In this document: piece after piece, positions 31,160 through 40,093 of the stretch
Position numbering within the stretch: the first letter of the stretch is position 1
How the letters are laid out: each line of letters starts with the position of its first letter
NCBI RefSeq assembly: GCF_023094165.1
Contig: NZ_JALMDK010000001.1
Span: 372,001-436,000, forward strand
Source: Crossiella sp. S99.2
GTDB taxonomy: Bacteria > Actinomycetota > Actinomycetes > Mycobacteriales > Pseudonocardiaceae
Reading direction: 5' to 3'
Length of the DNA: 64,000 bases
Notes under the pieces: generated by a model
The model's database searches: none
What the model was told of the DNA's origin: nothing
Seen by the model: only the letters and a program-made list of their open reading frames with translations
Made by a program: the position numbers and the translations under genes

Positions 31160-32238
31160 GCGGGCGGACCGTGTCGCGCTGGGCCGCGACGACCATGACC
31201 GCGCTGTGCGCGCTGGGCATCCTGGCCGCGCCCACCTCCAACGCGGTGGCCCAGGACTGGCGGGCGCTGCCCGCGCCGGTGACCAAGGGCGATCTCACCG
31301 CGGTGGCCGCGCTCGGCGACACCCAGGCCTACGCGGTGGGCTATCGCCTGCGCAGCAACACCGCGGTGGACGCACTGGCCCTGCGCTGGGACGGCCGGAG
31401 CTGGACCCAGCACTCCACCCTGCCCGCGGAGAGCTTCCCGCAAACACTGGCGGTCCGCTCCGCCACCGACATGTGGGCCGCGGGCGCCGGCACCGCCCAG
31501 TGGACCGGCTCCAGCTGGGTCCGCCGCGCCCCGGCCAGTGACCCCGGGGGCACGATGACCCCGGAATCCCTTGCCCTGGCGGAGAACAACGCCGTCTGGC
31601 TGGCGGGCAAGGCGGTCCCCGGCTCGATCAAGAACGCCACCCCCGCGGTACAACGCTGGGACGGCACGGCCTGGCGCCGCCAGCCCCTGCCCGCCCTGGG
31701 CAAGGGCGAACTCAACGGCGTCGTCTCCCTCGGCGCCGGCCAGGCCCTCGCCGTCGGCGCCCAGTTCGCCACCCCGGACCAGCCCCAGCGCCCACTGATC
31801 CTGCGCCTGACCAACGGCCAGTGGCGCACCGAACCAGCCCCCACCGTCACCGGACACAGCTGGCTCAGCGCCGTCACCAGCCTCAGCCCCACCGAGGCCT
31901 GGGCCGTCGGCGCGACCACGATCAACGGCGTGGAACAACCCCTCGCCCTGCGCTGGAACGGCTCGACCTGGGCGAGCACCCAGGTTCCGTCCATTCCGGA
32001 CGGTCGGCTGCGCTCGATCGGCCGGACGGCCAGTGGTGAGTTGCTGGCCGCGGGTGGCAAGGTGGCCGTTTCGGTGCTGCTGCGGTGGAATCCCACCGCG
32101 AACAGCTGGGAGCGGCTGTCCGATCCGGGGATCGTGACCAGGGCGGTGAGCACGGTGCCCGGGTCGAACGCGGTGTGGGCGGTCGGTGTGGGGCGGCAGG
32201 GCGACCTGGTGCCGCAGATCAGGCACACCGTCCGCTAA
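31156..32238 (+). CDS. Secreted WxxxG-repeat protein, probable beta-propeller
   Basis: 360 residues with a Sec-type signal (TTMTALCALGILAAPTSNAVA). The mature protein is a run of ~45-residue repeats carrying AYAVGYR, LRWDGRSWTQ, MWAAGAGTAQWTG and AWAVGATT motifs, the pattern of a six- to seven-bladed propeller. It is coupled to the dioxygenase gene by an ATGA overlap, so the two probably act together outside the cell. No catalytic residues recognised. Confidence 0.82.
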   Translation: MSGRTVSRWAATTMTALCALGILAAPTSNAVAQDWRALPAPVTKGDLTAVAALGDTQAYAVGYRLRSNTAVDALALRWDGRSWTQHSTLPAESFPQTLAVRSATDMWAAGAGTAQWTGSSWVRRAPASDPGGTMTPESLALAENNAVWLAGKAVPGSIKNATPAVQRWDGTAWRRQPLPALGKGELNGVVSLGAGQALAVGAQFATPDQPQRPLILRLTNGQWRTEPAPTVTGHSWLSAVTSLSPTEAWAVGATTINGVEQPLALRWNGSTWASTQVPSIPDGRLRSIGRTASGELLAAGGKVAVSVLLRWNPTANSWERLSDPGIVTRAVSTVPGSNAVWAVGVGRQGDLVPQIRHTVR

Positions 32239-32329
32239 GGACTGTTCCGCCTCGCCCGCTCGTCACAAATCGTGCGGGCTCAGTGACCCTGTGAGTAGCC
32301 TGGCCTCGTCGATGACGGGGGAGCGGGCG

Positions 32330-34429
32330 ATGCGGGACGGACAGCCGGAGATTCACAACAAGGTCGAGCAGATGATGGGCGACCTGGTCCAGGTCGGTGT
32401 GGTGCACGGTGGTGTGCACGTCAACTACAACGGTTCGCTTTCCGCGATGCGGAAGCCGAGCCTGCCGAGCGGACCGCAGACCTTGGTCAACCAGGTCGGC
32501 CCGTTGGGCGCGCTCGACGCGTTGTTGCCGGACCGGCCGGATGAGCACGAACCGATCGTCGCGACGATCTCCGCCGGCCGGGGCTTCGGCAAGACCGCGC
32601 TGTGCCTGTACTGGGGGAACCTGCGGGAACAGGAATTCCCGGACGGCCTGATCTACGCCAGCTTCGGCGCCTGGACCGACCGTCCACGTGGTGCTGCCGA
32701 GGTGCTCGCCGACGTGCTGGAGCAGCTGGGATGTGCCAGAGCCGGGCAGCCGACCGACTTCGGTGCGATGTCCAGCCTGCTCCGTGAGCTGACCAGGGGC
32801 AAGGCGTACCTGCTGGTGCTCGATGACATCGTCGCGGCCAACCAGGTGACCAGGTTGCTGCCGGGGCGGGGCCGCTCGGTGGTGCTGGCCATCGGCGCGG
32901 ACAATCTGGCCGCGCTGGAGGCGCACGGCGCGCGGCCGATCGAGCTTGAGCCGCTGGAACCGGAGATGGCCGAGCTGTTCCTCAGGCTCGCGCCTCGGCT
33001 GATACCGCTGATGACAGCACAGGCCGCCGAGATGAAGGCCGTGATTGACCTCTGCCATGGCGTGCCGGTGCTACTGGACGCGGTGCGCGCGATGCTGCTG
33101 GAGACCCGTGGCCTCGGTTTCCAGGACCTGCTTGACGAACTGGGCGCGGCGGGGCACGGCATGACCACGATGCTGACCTCCGGTGGCGAGCCGGTGGACG
33201 CGATTTTTGACATGGTGGTCGGCAAACTCGGGTTCGAGGCCGCGGCCTGCTATCGCTGCTATGGCCTGCACCCGGGATTCGCCGCGCTGTCCGTCGGGGT
33301 GGTGGCCGAGGCCACCGGACTGACGGAAACTGCGGTGCGCCAAGGAATGCGGGAACTCCAGCGGCGAAGTCTGGTGCAGCCACCGAAGGCGGACCGGTAC
33401 GCCATGCACCCCTGGATCCGGTCGCATGCCACGCAACTGGTGCGGCGGTTCCCAGCGGACAACGACGACCTGGTCCTGGCCAGGGCGGTCGACTGCTACC
33501 TGGTCCTCTGCGCGGAAGTCGACGAGACGCTGTGCCCGCGGCGCCCGTGGCGCAGGAGGATGTTCGCGGATCTGCGGACGAGCGCGGGAGTCAAGCAGGA
33601 GAGGGCCCAGAAGTGGCTGCTCGTCGAGGCGCCAAACCTCCAGCCGATCATGGAACTGGCCAAGGCGGCGGGTGAGCACCACAAGGTCGTCCGGTTCGGC
33701 ATTGTGCTGTGGTCGCTGTTCCTGGTGCTGAAGCGGCACCAGGAGGCGCTGGCGGTGTTCGAGGCGGCGGCCGATTCCGCCCGGGTGCTGGGATTGCCGC
33801 TGGTGGAGAGCGTGTTGCTGACCCAGATCGGGTACGTGCACCGGCACTGCGAGGAGTTCGACGCCGGTCAGCGCGCCTTCGAGGCCGGGATCGCACTGGC
33901 CAGGGAGGCCGGGGACCTGGAAGCGAGGTTGACCGCGATTGAGGGGCTTGGTCTCATGCGCCTCGATCAGGGTCTGGTTCCGGCCGCACTGGAGTTGCTG
34001 CGGGAGAACCTGGCCGGTGCGCGGGTGATCGAGGACGAGCGCCGGACCGCGCTCGCCGCGTTCCACTGCGCCAAGCCTGAGGAACCGGTTCGGTCACTCG
34101 AACTGTTTGAAGCCGCCGCCACCACCTTCAGCGACCTGGATGACGAGTACAACGGGGCGAAAGTCCAGCTCTGGCAGGGAAAGAAGCTCATCGAGGCCCA
34201 ACGTCTGGCGGCGGCGGGCGCGCCGCTCGCCGCCGCGCTGGACACGATGACCAGGCTGAACCGCGACTTCGATCGTGGCGAGGTGCAGGAGGCCCTGGCC
34301 GGACTCGCGGCCGCGCAGGGTGAGGTGAAGTTGGCGGAGCGGCATTACCGGACCGCGGCGGACATCTACGCCGGGCAGGGCCTGGTGCGCCAGGTCCAGC
34401 GGGCAGTGGCCTACCTGCGGACCGCCTGA
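32330..34429 (+). CDS. STAND NTPase/TPR protein with N-terminal amyloid-like motif (second copy)
   Basis: 699 residues. Residues 10-32 carry a BASS-like amyloid pattern: N10, G17, Q21-V-G23, then V-V-H-G-G28 and a closing strand to N32. The NB-ARC-type NTPase is intact: P-loop AGRGFGKTA, Walker B LLVLDDI, and an MHD-like MHPWIRSHA in the winged-helix region. The C-terminal ~230 residues form TPR-like helices (HQEALAVFEAAADSARVL, DAGQRAFEAGIALAREAG). ATG 32330 has GGGGGAG six bases upstream. The gene overlaps the convergent GT-B gene by 19 bases, the same arrangement as at 26.7-30.4 kb. Confidence 0.87.
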   Translation: MRDGQPEIHNKVEQMMGDLVQVGVVHGGVHVNYNGSLSAMRKPSLPSGPQTLVNQVGPLGALDALLPDRPDEHEPIVATISAGRGFGKTALCLYWGNLREQEFPDGLIYASFGAWTDRPRGAAEVLADVLEQLGCARAGQPTDFGAMSSLLRELTRGKAYLLVLDDIVAANQVTRLLPGRGRSVVLAIGADNLAALEAHGARPIELEPLEPEMAELFLRLAPRLIPLMTAQAAEMKAVIDLCHGVPVLLDAVRAMLLETRGLGFQDLLDELGAAGHGMTTMLTSGGEPVDAIFDMVVGKLGFEAAACYRCYGLHPGFAALSVGVVAEATGLTETAVRQGMRELQRRSLVQPPKADRYAMHPWIRSHATQLVRRFPADNDDLVLARAVDCYLVLCAEVDETLCPRRPWRRRMFADLRTSAGVKQERAQKWLLVEAPNLQPIMELAKAAGEHHKVVRFGIVLWSLFLVLKRHQEALAVFEAAADSARVLGLPLVESVLLTQIGYVHRHCEEFDAGQRAFEAGIALAREAGDLEARLTAIEGLGLMRLDQGLVPAALELLRENLAGARVIEDERRTALAAFHCAKPEEPVRSLELFEAAATTFSDLDDEYNGAKVQLWQGKKLIEAQRLAAAGAPLAAALDTMTRLNRDFDRGEVQEALAGLAAAQGEVKLAERHYRTAADIYAGQGLVRQVQRAVAYLRTA

Positions 34430-36061
34430 ACGGTACGGCCGCCGACCTCGATGGTCAGTTCCGGCGGCAACTCACCCGCCACGCACAACACCGAAGCCAC
34501 CAGCTGCCCCGCCAACACGCCGGCCTGGTAGCGGAAGAACCGGCCGTCCCGGGTGCCCGCGAGCCAGCTGTCCGCGTCCACCGGACCGGCCGCGACCTGG
34601 CACGACGGCAAGGCGGCCAGGGTGGCGGTGATCCACTCGGGCGTGATCGGGGTGTGGGTGTGCAGGACCACCTCGGCCAGGTCGAGCCAGGCGCGGTAGG
34701 GCTCGGTGGTGTTGGTGGCCAGGTGGGCGTCTGCGGGCATGGTGGCGTGCTGGCGGAGGAGTTCGGCCGGGTGGCGGGTGATGGTGGCCTTGGGGAGGTC
34801 CAGGTCGACCTGGACCAGTTGGGCGGCAACGGGTTCCGGGGCTGCTGGGGGTAGGGGTGGGGCGGCCAGGTGGGCCGGGGTGGTGGGCTCTGGGAGGGCC
34901 AGGAGGTCGTAGAAAGCCTTGCGCAGCAACGAGGCTGACTGGCCGGGGGCTGAGGTGGCGAGGCTGGTGACGGACCTGGTAGTTGCCGGGTCGTGGGTGG
35001 TGATGGTGTGGTCGATCGTGCTGCGGAGATCGGCATCGGGGGCGAGTTTTGGGGCTATGGCCAGGAATTTGCCGACTGCCGAGTCCGGGTCGACGGCGTT
35101 GGCGGGGGCGGTGGCCAGTAGGACCGGGCGGCCGAGGGCGGCGGCGTAGAAGGAGAGGCTGGAATGGTCGCCGATGATCAGGTCGGCGGCGATGGTGGCG
35201 GCGCGCCAGCCTTCCTCTGGTGGCAGCACGATCGCGCCCGCTCGGGTGCAGTCGGCCAGCCAGCGCTTGAGCTGCCAGCGGGAATGGGCGTCCCAGACCG
35301 CGGGATGCAGGGCGACCGCGATCCGGTAGTCGTCCAGGGGGAGGGCTTCGAGCAGGCGGCGGATCAGCAGGGGATCGTTGCCGTACAAGGAATCCGGGCC
35401 CCAGGTGGAGGTGACCAGGAGCAGGCGCTGGGTGTCGGTGGTGCCCAGGGTGGCGCGGTAGCTGGGGCGTAGTGGTGCGCCCGCGAGCAGGCGGTCGAAG
35501 CAGGGGTCACCGGCGACCAGGGTGTGGCCCGCGGTCTGGGGCACGGCCTGGGTCAGGCGGGTGAGTTGTTCCTCGTGCGAGAGCACGATCAGGGACGGGA
35601 CCAGCTCATCATCGGAAAGCAGCCAGCGCGGCGAAAGACCGAAAACCGATTTCCGATTTCCGATTTCCGATTTCCGATTTCCGATTTCCGGGCGAGTATT
35701 TATTGTAGCCCATTCCGTGGGGGAGAACCACCAAGGGGCCCAACAGATCCCGCAGGTCACCGCCATAGCTGGCCGCTATCACCAGGTCGAAGGAGACCTG
35801 GATCGCCTGGCTCCACGGAATGACCGCCATGCCCTGCTCGTGCAGCCATTCCTCGGTCCGCCCGGAAAACGGCGAGGAGCCCGGACAGGTGAACACCACC
35901 TGCACCCGGGGATCGTCGGCGACCAGGGGCAGCACGTCCAGCAGGCGGGTGGCGGCGGTCAGGTTGTGCACCACCGCGAGCACGGTCCGCCCAGCCCGCA
36001 CCGTGGTCCACTGTGGACTGTGCGGCCCGATCGGCACCTTCACCCACCGCTGCGCAGCCAC
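34411..36061 (-). CDS. GT-B-fold gene frameshifted at a 7-bp repeat (apparently phase-variable, off)
   Basis: A homologue of the 28730-30364 gene: the N-terminal part (TVLAVVHNLTAATRLLDVLP to LPHGMGYNK) and the C-terminal part (LHPAVWDAHSRWQLKRWLAD, LIIGDHSSLSFYAAALGRPV) both match it. Between them lie six perfect 7-bp units (35649-35690). As read, translation from GTG 36061 leaves the frame in the tract and stops at 35609 (150 residues). Removing one unit gives 548 codons without a stop, a 547-residue protein against 544 for the paralogue. It is therefore probably a switchable gene in the off state rather than a decayed one. The start is uncertain. The amyloid-tailed gene lies 19 bases upstream on the same strand. 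Confidence 0.75.
35649..35690 (-). repeat. 7-bp tandem repeat, six copies, in the second GT-B gene (out of frame)
   Basis: ATTTCCG repeated six times without error (coding strand CGGAAAT), preceded by CCG. The heptapeptide spelled in every frame is RKSEIGN, and there is no stop inside. Five or eight copies join the two halves of the gene; six do not. It differs from the 30.0-kb tract by one base per unit but occupies the same position in the protein. Confidence 0.95.
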
Positions 36062-36080
36062 GAGCGGCGATCTTACGGCC

Positions 36081-36428
36081 TCAGAACCGGATGTCGCCGT
36101 GGATGTCCCTGGCCTGCACCACGTTCCCGGTCACCTTGCCGGAGATGTGGTTCACCACCCCGCCGGTCTCGGCGTGCTGGGACACGTCCACCTTGGCCCA
36201 CTCCCCGTGCAGCTTCTTCCGGAACTCCGGATCCGCCGCGACGATCCTGGCCAGCGTGGCGGTCAGTTCGAGCACCCGCGGCGAGTCCTCGGCGGCGCCC
36301 TTGGCCGCGGTCAGTGCCCGCTGCGCCTTCCGGTCGACCTCGAAGCGCACCTTGACCAGCTCGTACAGTCCGGCATAACCGCCGGTGGCCAGCGCGGCGG
36401 CGACGTCGGCGAGGACTGGTTCCGGCAT
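36081..36428 (-). CDS. Small helical protein with C-terminal amyloid-like motif
   Basis: 115 residues. Residues 1-90 look like a helical bundle (LADVAAALATGGYAGLYELV, RVLELTATLARIVAADPEF) with no signal peptide. Residues 93-115 at the extreme C-terminus are a textbook BASS-like amyloid motif: N93, G97, G101-N-V-V-Q105-A-R-D-I-H-G111, ending in F115. A helical domain plus terminal amyloid motif is the plan of HET-S/Bell-type cell-death executors that NLR-like proteins trigger by templating. ATG 36428 has GGGAG upstream. It precedes the out-of-frame GT-B gene by 19 bases, so they likely share a transcript. Confidence 0.75.
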   Translation of the reverse strand: MPEPVLADVAAALATGGYAGLYELVKVRFEVDRKAQRALTAAKGAAEDSPRVLELTATLARIVAADPEFRKKLHGEWAKVDVSQHAETGGVVNHISGKVTGNVVQARDIHGDIRF

Positions 36429-36551
36429 GGCTCTCCCAAGGCTGGCGGTCGCGCTGTGTGTCGATGCTGGCACAGCGGGTGTCCGCGAGGCCAGCCGCTC
36501 CTTGACTTTCGGCAGTACCCGGCCCAGAGCCGGCTGCGTAGCCTCGCGCTC

Positions 36552-38087
36552 GTGCGCTCTCGCTGGACCCGGTCGACGCTGCTGCTCGACCTGTCGCTGT
36601 GGCTGGCGTTCAGCCTGATCACCGTCGGTGGCCTGCAGCTTCCGCGGACCAGTCCGTGGTTCTGGCCGATCGTAGCCGGCATCGTGCTGCTGGCCGGGGT
36701 GGCCGTGTTCGTCAGCCGGATCAGCCCGGCCCTCGGGCTGGCCCTGGCCCTGCTGGGCACCGCCTGGCTGCTCTACTTCGTCTTCCCGCTCACCGCGCTC
36801 AGCTTCCTGGCCGGCCGCCGCCCGCACCGCGGACCACCGCCGCTGCTCTGGCTGGCCGGTGCGGTCACCCTCGGCGCGCTCGCGCTGACCCTGGCCACCC
36901 AGCCGGTCGGCGAGCTGTTCACCGGTGTCTACGTGCTGCTGTTCGCGGTGATCTTCCCGGTGCTGGTCGGCCGGTGCTGGCGGCTCTACCAGGACCTGGT
37001 CTCCGCGGGCTGGCGGCGGGCCGAGCAGCTGGAGAGCCAGCAGCGCATCCTGGCCGACCGGGCCCGGCTGCGGGAGCGGGCCCGGATCGCCCAGGACATG
37101 CACGATTCGCTCGGCCACGAACTGAGCCTGATCGCCCTGCGCGCCGGGGCCCTGGAGATCGCGCCCGACCTGGGTGAGCGGCAGCGCACCGCGGCCGGGG
37201 AACTGCGCGCCACCGCCACCGCGGCCACCGAATCCCTGCGGGACATCATCGGCGTGCTGCGCGACGAGACCGATCCGGTGCCGCTGGAACCGGTCGGCGA
37301 GCAGGTCGGCGAGCTGGTCGAACGCGCCCGCGCCTCCGGCATGGCCATCGAGCTGATGAGCACCGGCGCGGCGACGCTGCCGCCGATGGTGGACCGCGCG
37401 CTCTACCGGGTGGTGCAGGAGGCGCTGACCAACGCCACCAAACACGCCCCCGGCGCGCTGGTCACCGTGCGGATCGAGCACGGCGACGACGAGACCGCGG
37501 TGACCGTGGTCAACGAGCAGCCGCGGCAGCCCGGCACCGGACTGGCCTCCGGGCAGCGCGGCCTGCTCGGGCTGCGGGAACGGGTCCGGCTGCTCGGCGG
37601 CAGCCTGGACGCCGGTCCGCACCAGCGCGGGTTCCGGGTGGCCGCTCGGCTGCCGCACCGGAGCAGATCCGTTGCCCCGCAAGCGGATCCGCCCGAACGT
37701 TCGGAGTCGGCCAGTCAGCTGGCCACCGCCCAGCGCCGGGTCTGGCGCGGACTGCTCGCCGCGGTGTTCATCCCGGTCGGCGCGGGCATCGTGCTGGTGC
37801 TGGGCGTGCTCGCGGTCTACCTGTTCATCACGGCCAACTCGGTGCTCAAACCCGGTCCGTTCGCCGAGCTGCGGACCGGCCAGAGCCGGGCGGAACTGGC
37901 CGGGGTGCTGCCGCGCTACGAGATGGCCGACCCGCCCTCGGAACGCGGGGTGCAGCCGGAGGCGGGGGTGCGCTGCGCGTACTACCGTTCCTCGACCGGT
38001 GTGTTCAACCAGGTCGACGTGCACCAGCTCTGCTTCGCGGGCGAGACGTTGATCCTCAAGTACGTGATCCCACGGGGGCTGCGGTGA
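36552..38087 (+). CDS. Sensor histidine kinase (NarL-partner type) with extra C-terminal module
   Basis: 511 residues. About five to six membrane segments fill residues 1-150. The HisKA_3 phospho-acceptor is in ARIAQDMHDSLGHELSL, and the ATPase domain has YRVVQEALTNATKHAPG and SGQRGLLGLRERVRLLGG. Unusually, a C-terminal extension of ~130 residues follows: a further membrane helix (AGIVLVLGVLAVYLFITA) and a small extracellular domain with cysteines (VRCAYYRSS, HQLCFAGE). The GTG start is chosen at the first position with the membrane domain. It overlaps the response regulator by GTGA. Confidence 0.9.
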   Translation: MRSRWTRSTLLLDLSLWLAFSLITVGGLQLPRTSPWFWPIVAGIVLLAGVAVFVSRISPALGLALALLGTAWLLYFVFPLTALSFLAGRRPHRGPPPLLWLAGAVTLGALALTLATQPVGELFTGVYVLLFAVIFPVLVGRCWRLYQDLVSAGWRRAEQLESQQRILADRARLRERARIAQDMHDSLGHELSLIALRAGALEIAPDLGERQRTAAGELRATATAATESLRDIIGVLRDETDPVPLEPVGEQVGELVERARASGMAIELMSTGAATLPPMVDRALYRVVQEALTNATKHAPGALVTVRIEHGDDETAVTVVNEQPRQPGTGLASGQRGLLGLRERVRLLGGSLDAGPHQRGFRVAARLPHRSRSVAPQADPPERSESASQLATAQRRVWRGLLAAVFIPVGAGIVLVLGVLAVYLFITANSVLKPGPFAELRTGQSRAELAGVLPRYEMADPPSERGVQPEAGVRCAYYRSSTGVFNQVDVHQLCFAGETLILKYVIPRGLR

Positions 38088-38743
38088 TCCGAGTGGTGCT
38101 GGCCGACGACGAGGCGGTGATCCGGGCCGGGGTCCGGGCCATCCTGGCCGTGGACCCCGGGATCGAGGTGGTCGGCGAGGCCGCGGACGGACAGGCAGCC
38201 GTCGAGCGGGTGCGCGAGCTGCGGCCGGACGTGGTGCTGCTGGACATCCGGATGCCCAAGCTGGACGGACTGGCCGCCTGCGCCGAGATCCGCCGCCTGG
38301 TCCCGGCGACCGCGGTGGTCATGCTCACCACCTTCTCCGAGGACGCCTACATCGCCCGTGCGCTCGGCGACGGGGCCAGCGGCTTCCTGCTCAAGGCAGG
38401 CGATCCACGGGAGCTGATCGCCGGGGTGCGCGCGGTGGCCGAGGGCGCGGCCTACCTCTCGCCCAAGGTGGCGCACCGGGTGCTCACCGAACTCAGCGGC
38501 GGCCTGATGGCCCGCGGCGCGGCGGCCAGGGAACAGACCGGCCGGCTCACCGAACGCGAGCGGGAGGTGCTGGCCTTCCTCGGCGGCGGCCTGTCCAACG
38601 CGGAGATCGCCCGCCGCCTGCACCTGGTCGAGGGCACCGTGAAGGCCTACGTCAGCACCATCCTGAGCAGGCTCGGCGTCCGTAACCGGGTGCAGGCGGC
38701 GATCCTGGCCTACGAGGCCGGACTGGTCCGCGGCCTGGACTGA
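38084..38743 (+). CDS. NarL/FixJ-type response regulator
   Basis: 219 residues. The receiver domain has the acidic pair in VVLADDEAV and the phospho-Asp in VVLLDIRMPKLDG; the T and K switch residues follow (MLTTFSE, FLLKAG). The LuxR-type HTH is LTEREREVLAFLGGGLSNAE to VKAYVSTILSRLGV. Overlap with the kinase gene makes the pairing certain. Targets unknown. The 3' end overlaps the convergent PAP2 gene by 34 bases. Confidence 0.95.
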   Translation: MIRVVLADDEAVIRAGVRAILAVDPGIEVVGEAADGQAAVERVRELRPDVVLLDIRMPKLDGLAACAEIRRLVPATAVVMLTTFSEDAYIARALGDGASGFLLKAGDPRELIAGVRAVAEGAAYLSPKVAHRVLTELSGGLMARGAAAREQTGRLTEREREVLAFLGGGLSNAEIARRLHLVEGTVKAYVSTILSRLGVRNRVQAAILAYEAGLVRGLD

Positions 38744-39306
38744 ACCCATCGCGCCAGCACCGGCTCCAGCAGCCGGACGGCCAGGAAGGCCAGCGCGGGC
38801 GCGAGCAGCACGCCGAGCAGGAACCCGGCGACCACATCGTGCGGGTAGTGCACGCCCAGGAACACCCGGGAGTAGGCCATCAGCACCGCCAGCGGCAGCA
38901 ACCACAGCGCGGTGCGCCGCCACACGTAGGCCAGCGCGGCGGCCGAGGCGGCGGCCAGGGTGGCGTGATTGCTGGGGAATGACCAGTCGCCCACCGGCGG
39001 GCAGTGCGTCAGCACCGCGGCGCCGGCGACCGCCCGGCAGGGCCGTTCCTCCTGCAGGATCAGCTTGAGCACCTCGGAGAGCAGGTAACTGCCCGCCACC
39101 GCCAGCGGCACCGCGAGCGCGGTGGCCAGCGCCGCTGGCGCGCGGTCGCGGGCCCGCCAGAACAGGATCAGGAAGAAGGCGCCAAAAACGAGAAGGCCGC
39201 CGTCGGTGCCGAATTCGACTGCCGTGCGCACCCATTCCGGGGTGTCTGCGGCGAAACCGGTGACTGCGCGGTAGAGGTCAATGCTCACGTCGGGTATCAG
39301 GGACAC
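38710..39306 (-). CDS. PAP2-family membrane phosphatase
   Basis: 198 residues, about five to six membrane segments. The three-part catalytic signature is present: KLILQEERP, SFPSNHATL and SRVFLGVHYPHD. This class dephosphorylates lipid phosphates, commonly undecaprenyl diphosphate; the exact substrate is inferred. The GTG start at 39306 could instead be GTG 39288. Confidence 0.9.
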   Translation of the reverse strand: MSLIPDVSIDLYRAVTGFAADTPEWVRTAVEFGTDGGLLVFGAFFLILFWRARDRAPAALATALAVPLAVAGSYLLSEVLKLILQEERPCRAVAGAAVLTHCPPVGDWSFPSNHATLAAASAAALAYVWRRTALWLLPLAVLMAYSRVFLGVHYPHDVVAGFLLGVLLAPALAFLAVRLLEPVLARWVQSRPRTSPAS

Positions 39307-39360
39307 TCACCGAAAGTTAGGCAGCGCACCCCACTGTCCACAGTGCGCGATCGGCAACGG

Positions 39361-39780
39361 TTACCCCTGACTTTCGTCAGGTCCGCGGGCGTCAGCGGAT
39401 CTTGCCCAGGGGGTGGGTTGCGGCCAGTTCGGCACCAGCGCCACGGTGAGTCCGGCCAGCGCGGCGAGCCCGACCAGCCAGCCCGCGTGGCTCTCGTCCA
39501 GGGCCAGCATCCGGGCCCCGGCGAAGAACACCACCACCCCGGCCACCTTGGCCACGTTCGGCTCATGCCGCAGCACGTAGAGGAACAGGCTGAACGCGAG
39601 CAGTGCCAGGTACTGCAGGGCCGCGTCACCGTGGGTGCCCAGGGCGAGGGTGAAAACCTGGAGGCCGAGCAGGAAATAGGCGAAGGCCCAGGCGCGCCCG
39701 ATCCGGCCGCGGGTCCGCCCGACCCGGCGGCCGACGCGCGCGCTCACCGTGGGAACTTGTTGCGCCGCACCGGATCTCAT
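39361..39780 (-). CDS. Small multi-pass membrane protein
   Basis: 139 residues with four hydrophobic segments (AWAFAYFLLGLQVFTLAL, ALQYLALLAFSLFLYVL, VAGVVVFFAGARMLAL, WLVGLAALAGLTVALV), a basic N-terminus and a charged C-terminal tail. No family recognised. It shares a promoter region with the exported-protein gene opposite. Confidence 0.65.
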   Translation of the reverse strand: MRSGAAQQVPTVSARVGRRVGRTRGRIGRAWAFAYFLLGLQVFTLALGTHGDAALQYLALLAFSLFLYVLRHEPNVAKVAGVVVFFAGARMLALDESHAGWLVGLAALAGLTVALVPNWPQPTPWARSADARGPDESQG

Positions 39781-40093
39781 GGTCTCGGGTACCCCCTCGC
39801 CGGGGTTCTACGCGTATCTTCAGCGCACGCTCAGGAGCCGCGCCTAGAGTGATCATCGCCGGTCGCGGTGAGTGAGGACACCGCGGCCGGACCATTTTAC
39901 GCCGGGCGACGTCTGCGACAGTGTGTATCGGTTGTCCGATGTGGATCGTTACGTCACTTTCCGGTGCTTTTTCTCACCCCATTCCGGTTACACGTTGAGC
40001 TGCCTCTTCGGGCAAGCTCGCCCCATCCCAACCGGACTTCCCGGGGGGACTGGGATCGCGCCTGGGGGCGCGTACACAAATGTGGGGAATACC
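39781..40093. other. Divergent intergenic region, no gene seen
   Basis: 313 bases between two divergent genes. It contains less GC-rich stretches near 39,900-39,980 suitable for promoters, and a GC-rich hairpin near 40,054-40,069 (CGCGCC/GGCGCG) in the likely 5' leader of the exported-protein gene. I looked for a c-di-AMP (ydaO) riboswitch there because of the cell-envelope context and could not match its conserved core. Confidence 0.5.

Noticed and set aside
39960..40093. Possible c-di-AMP (ydaO) riboswitch before the exported-protein gene
   Set aside because: GC-rich hairpins are present but the conserved core could not be aligned by eye; a covariance-model search would be needed.
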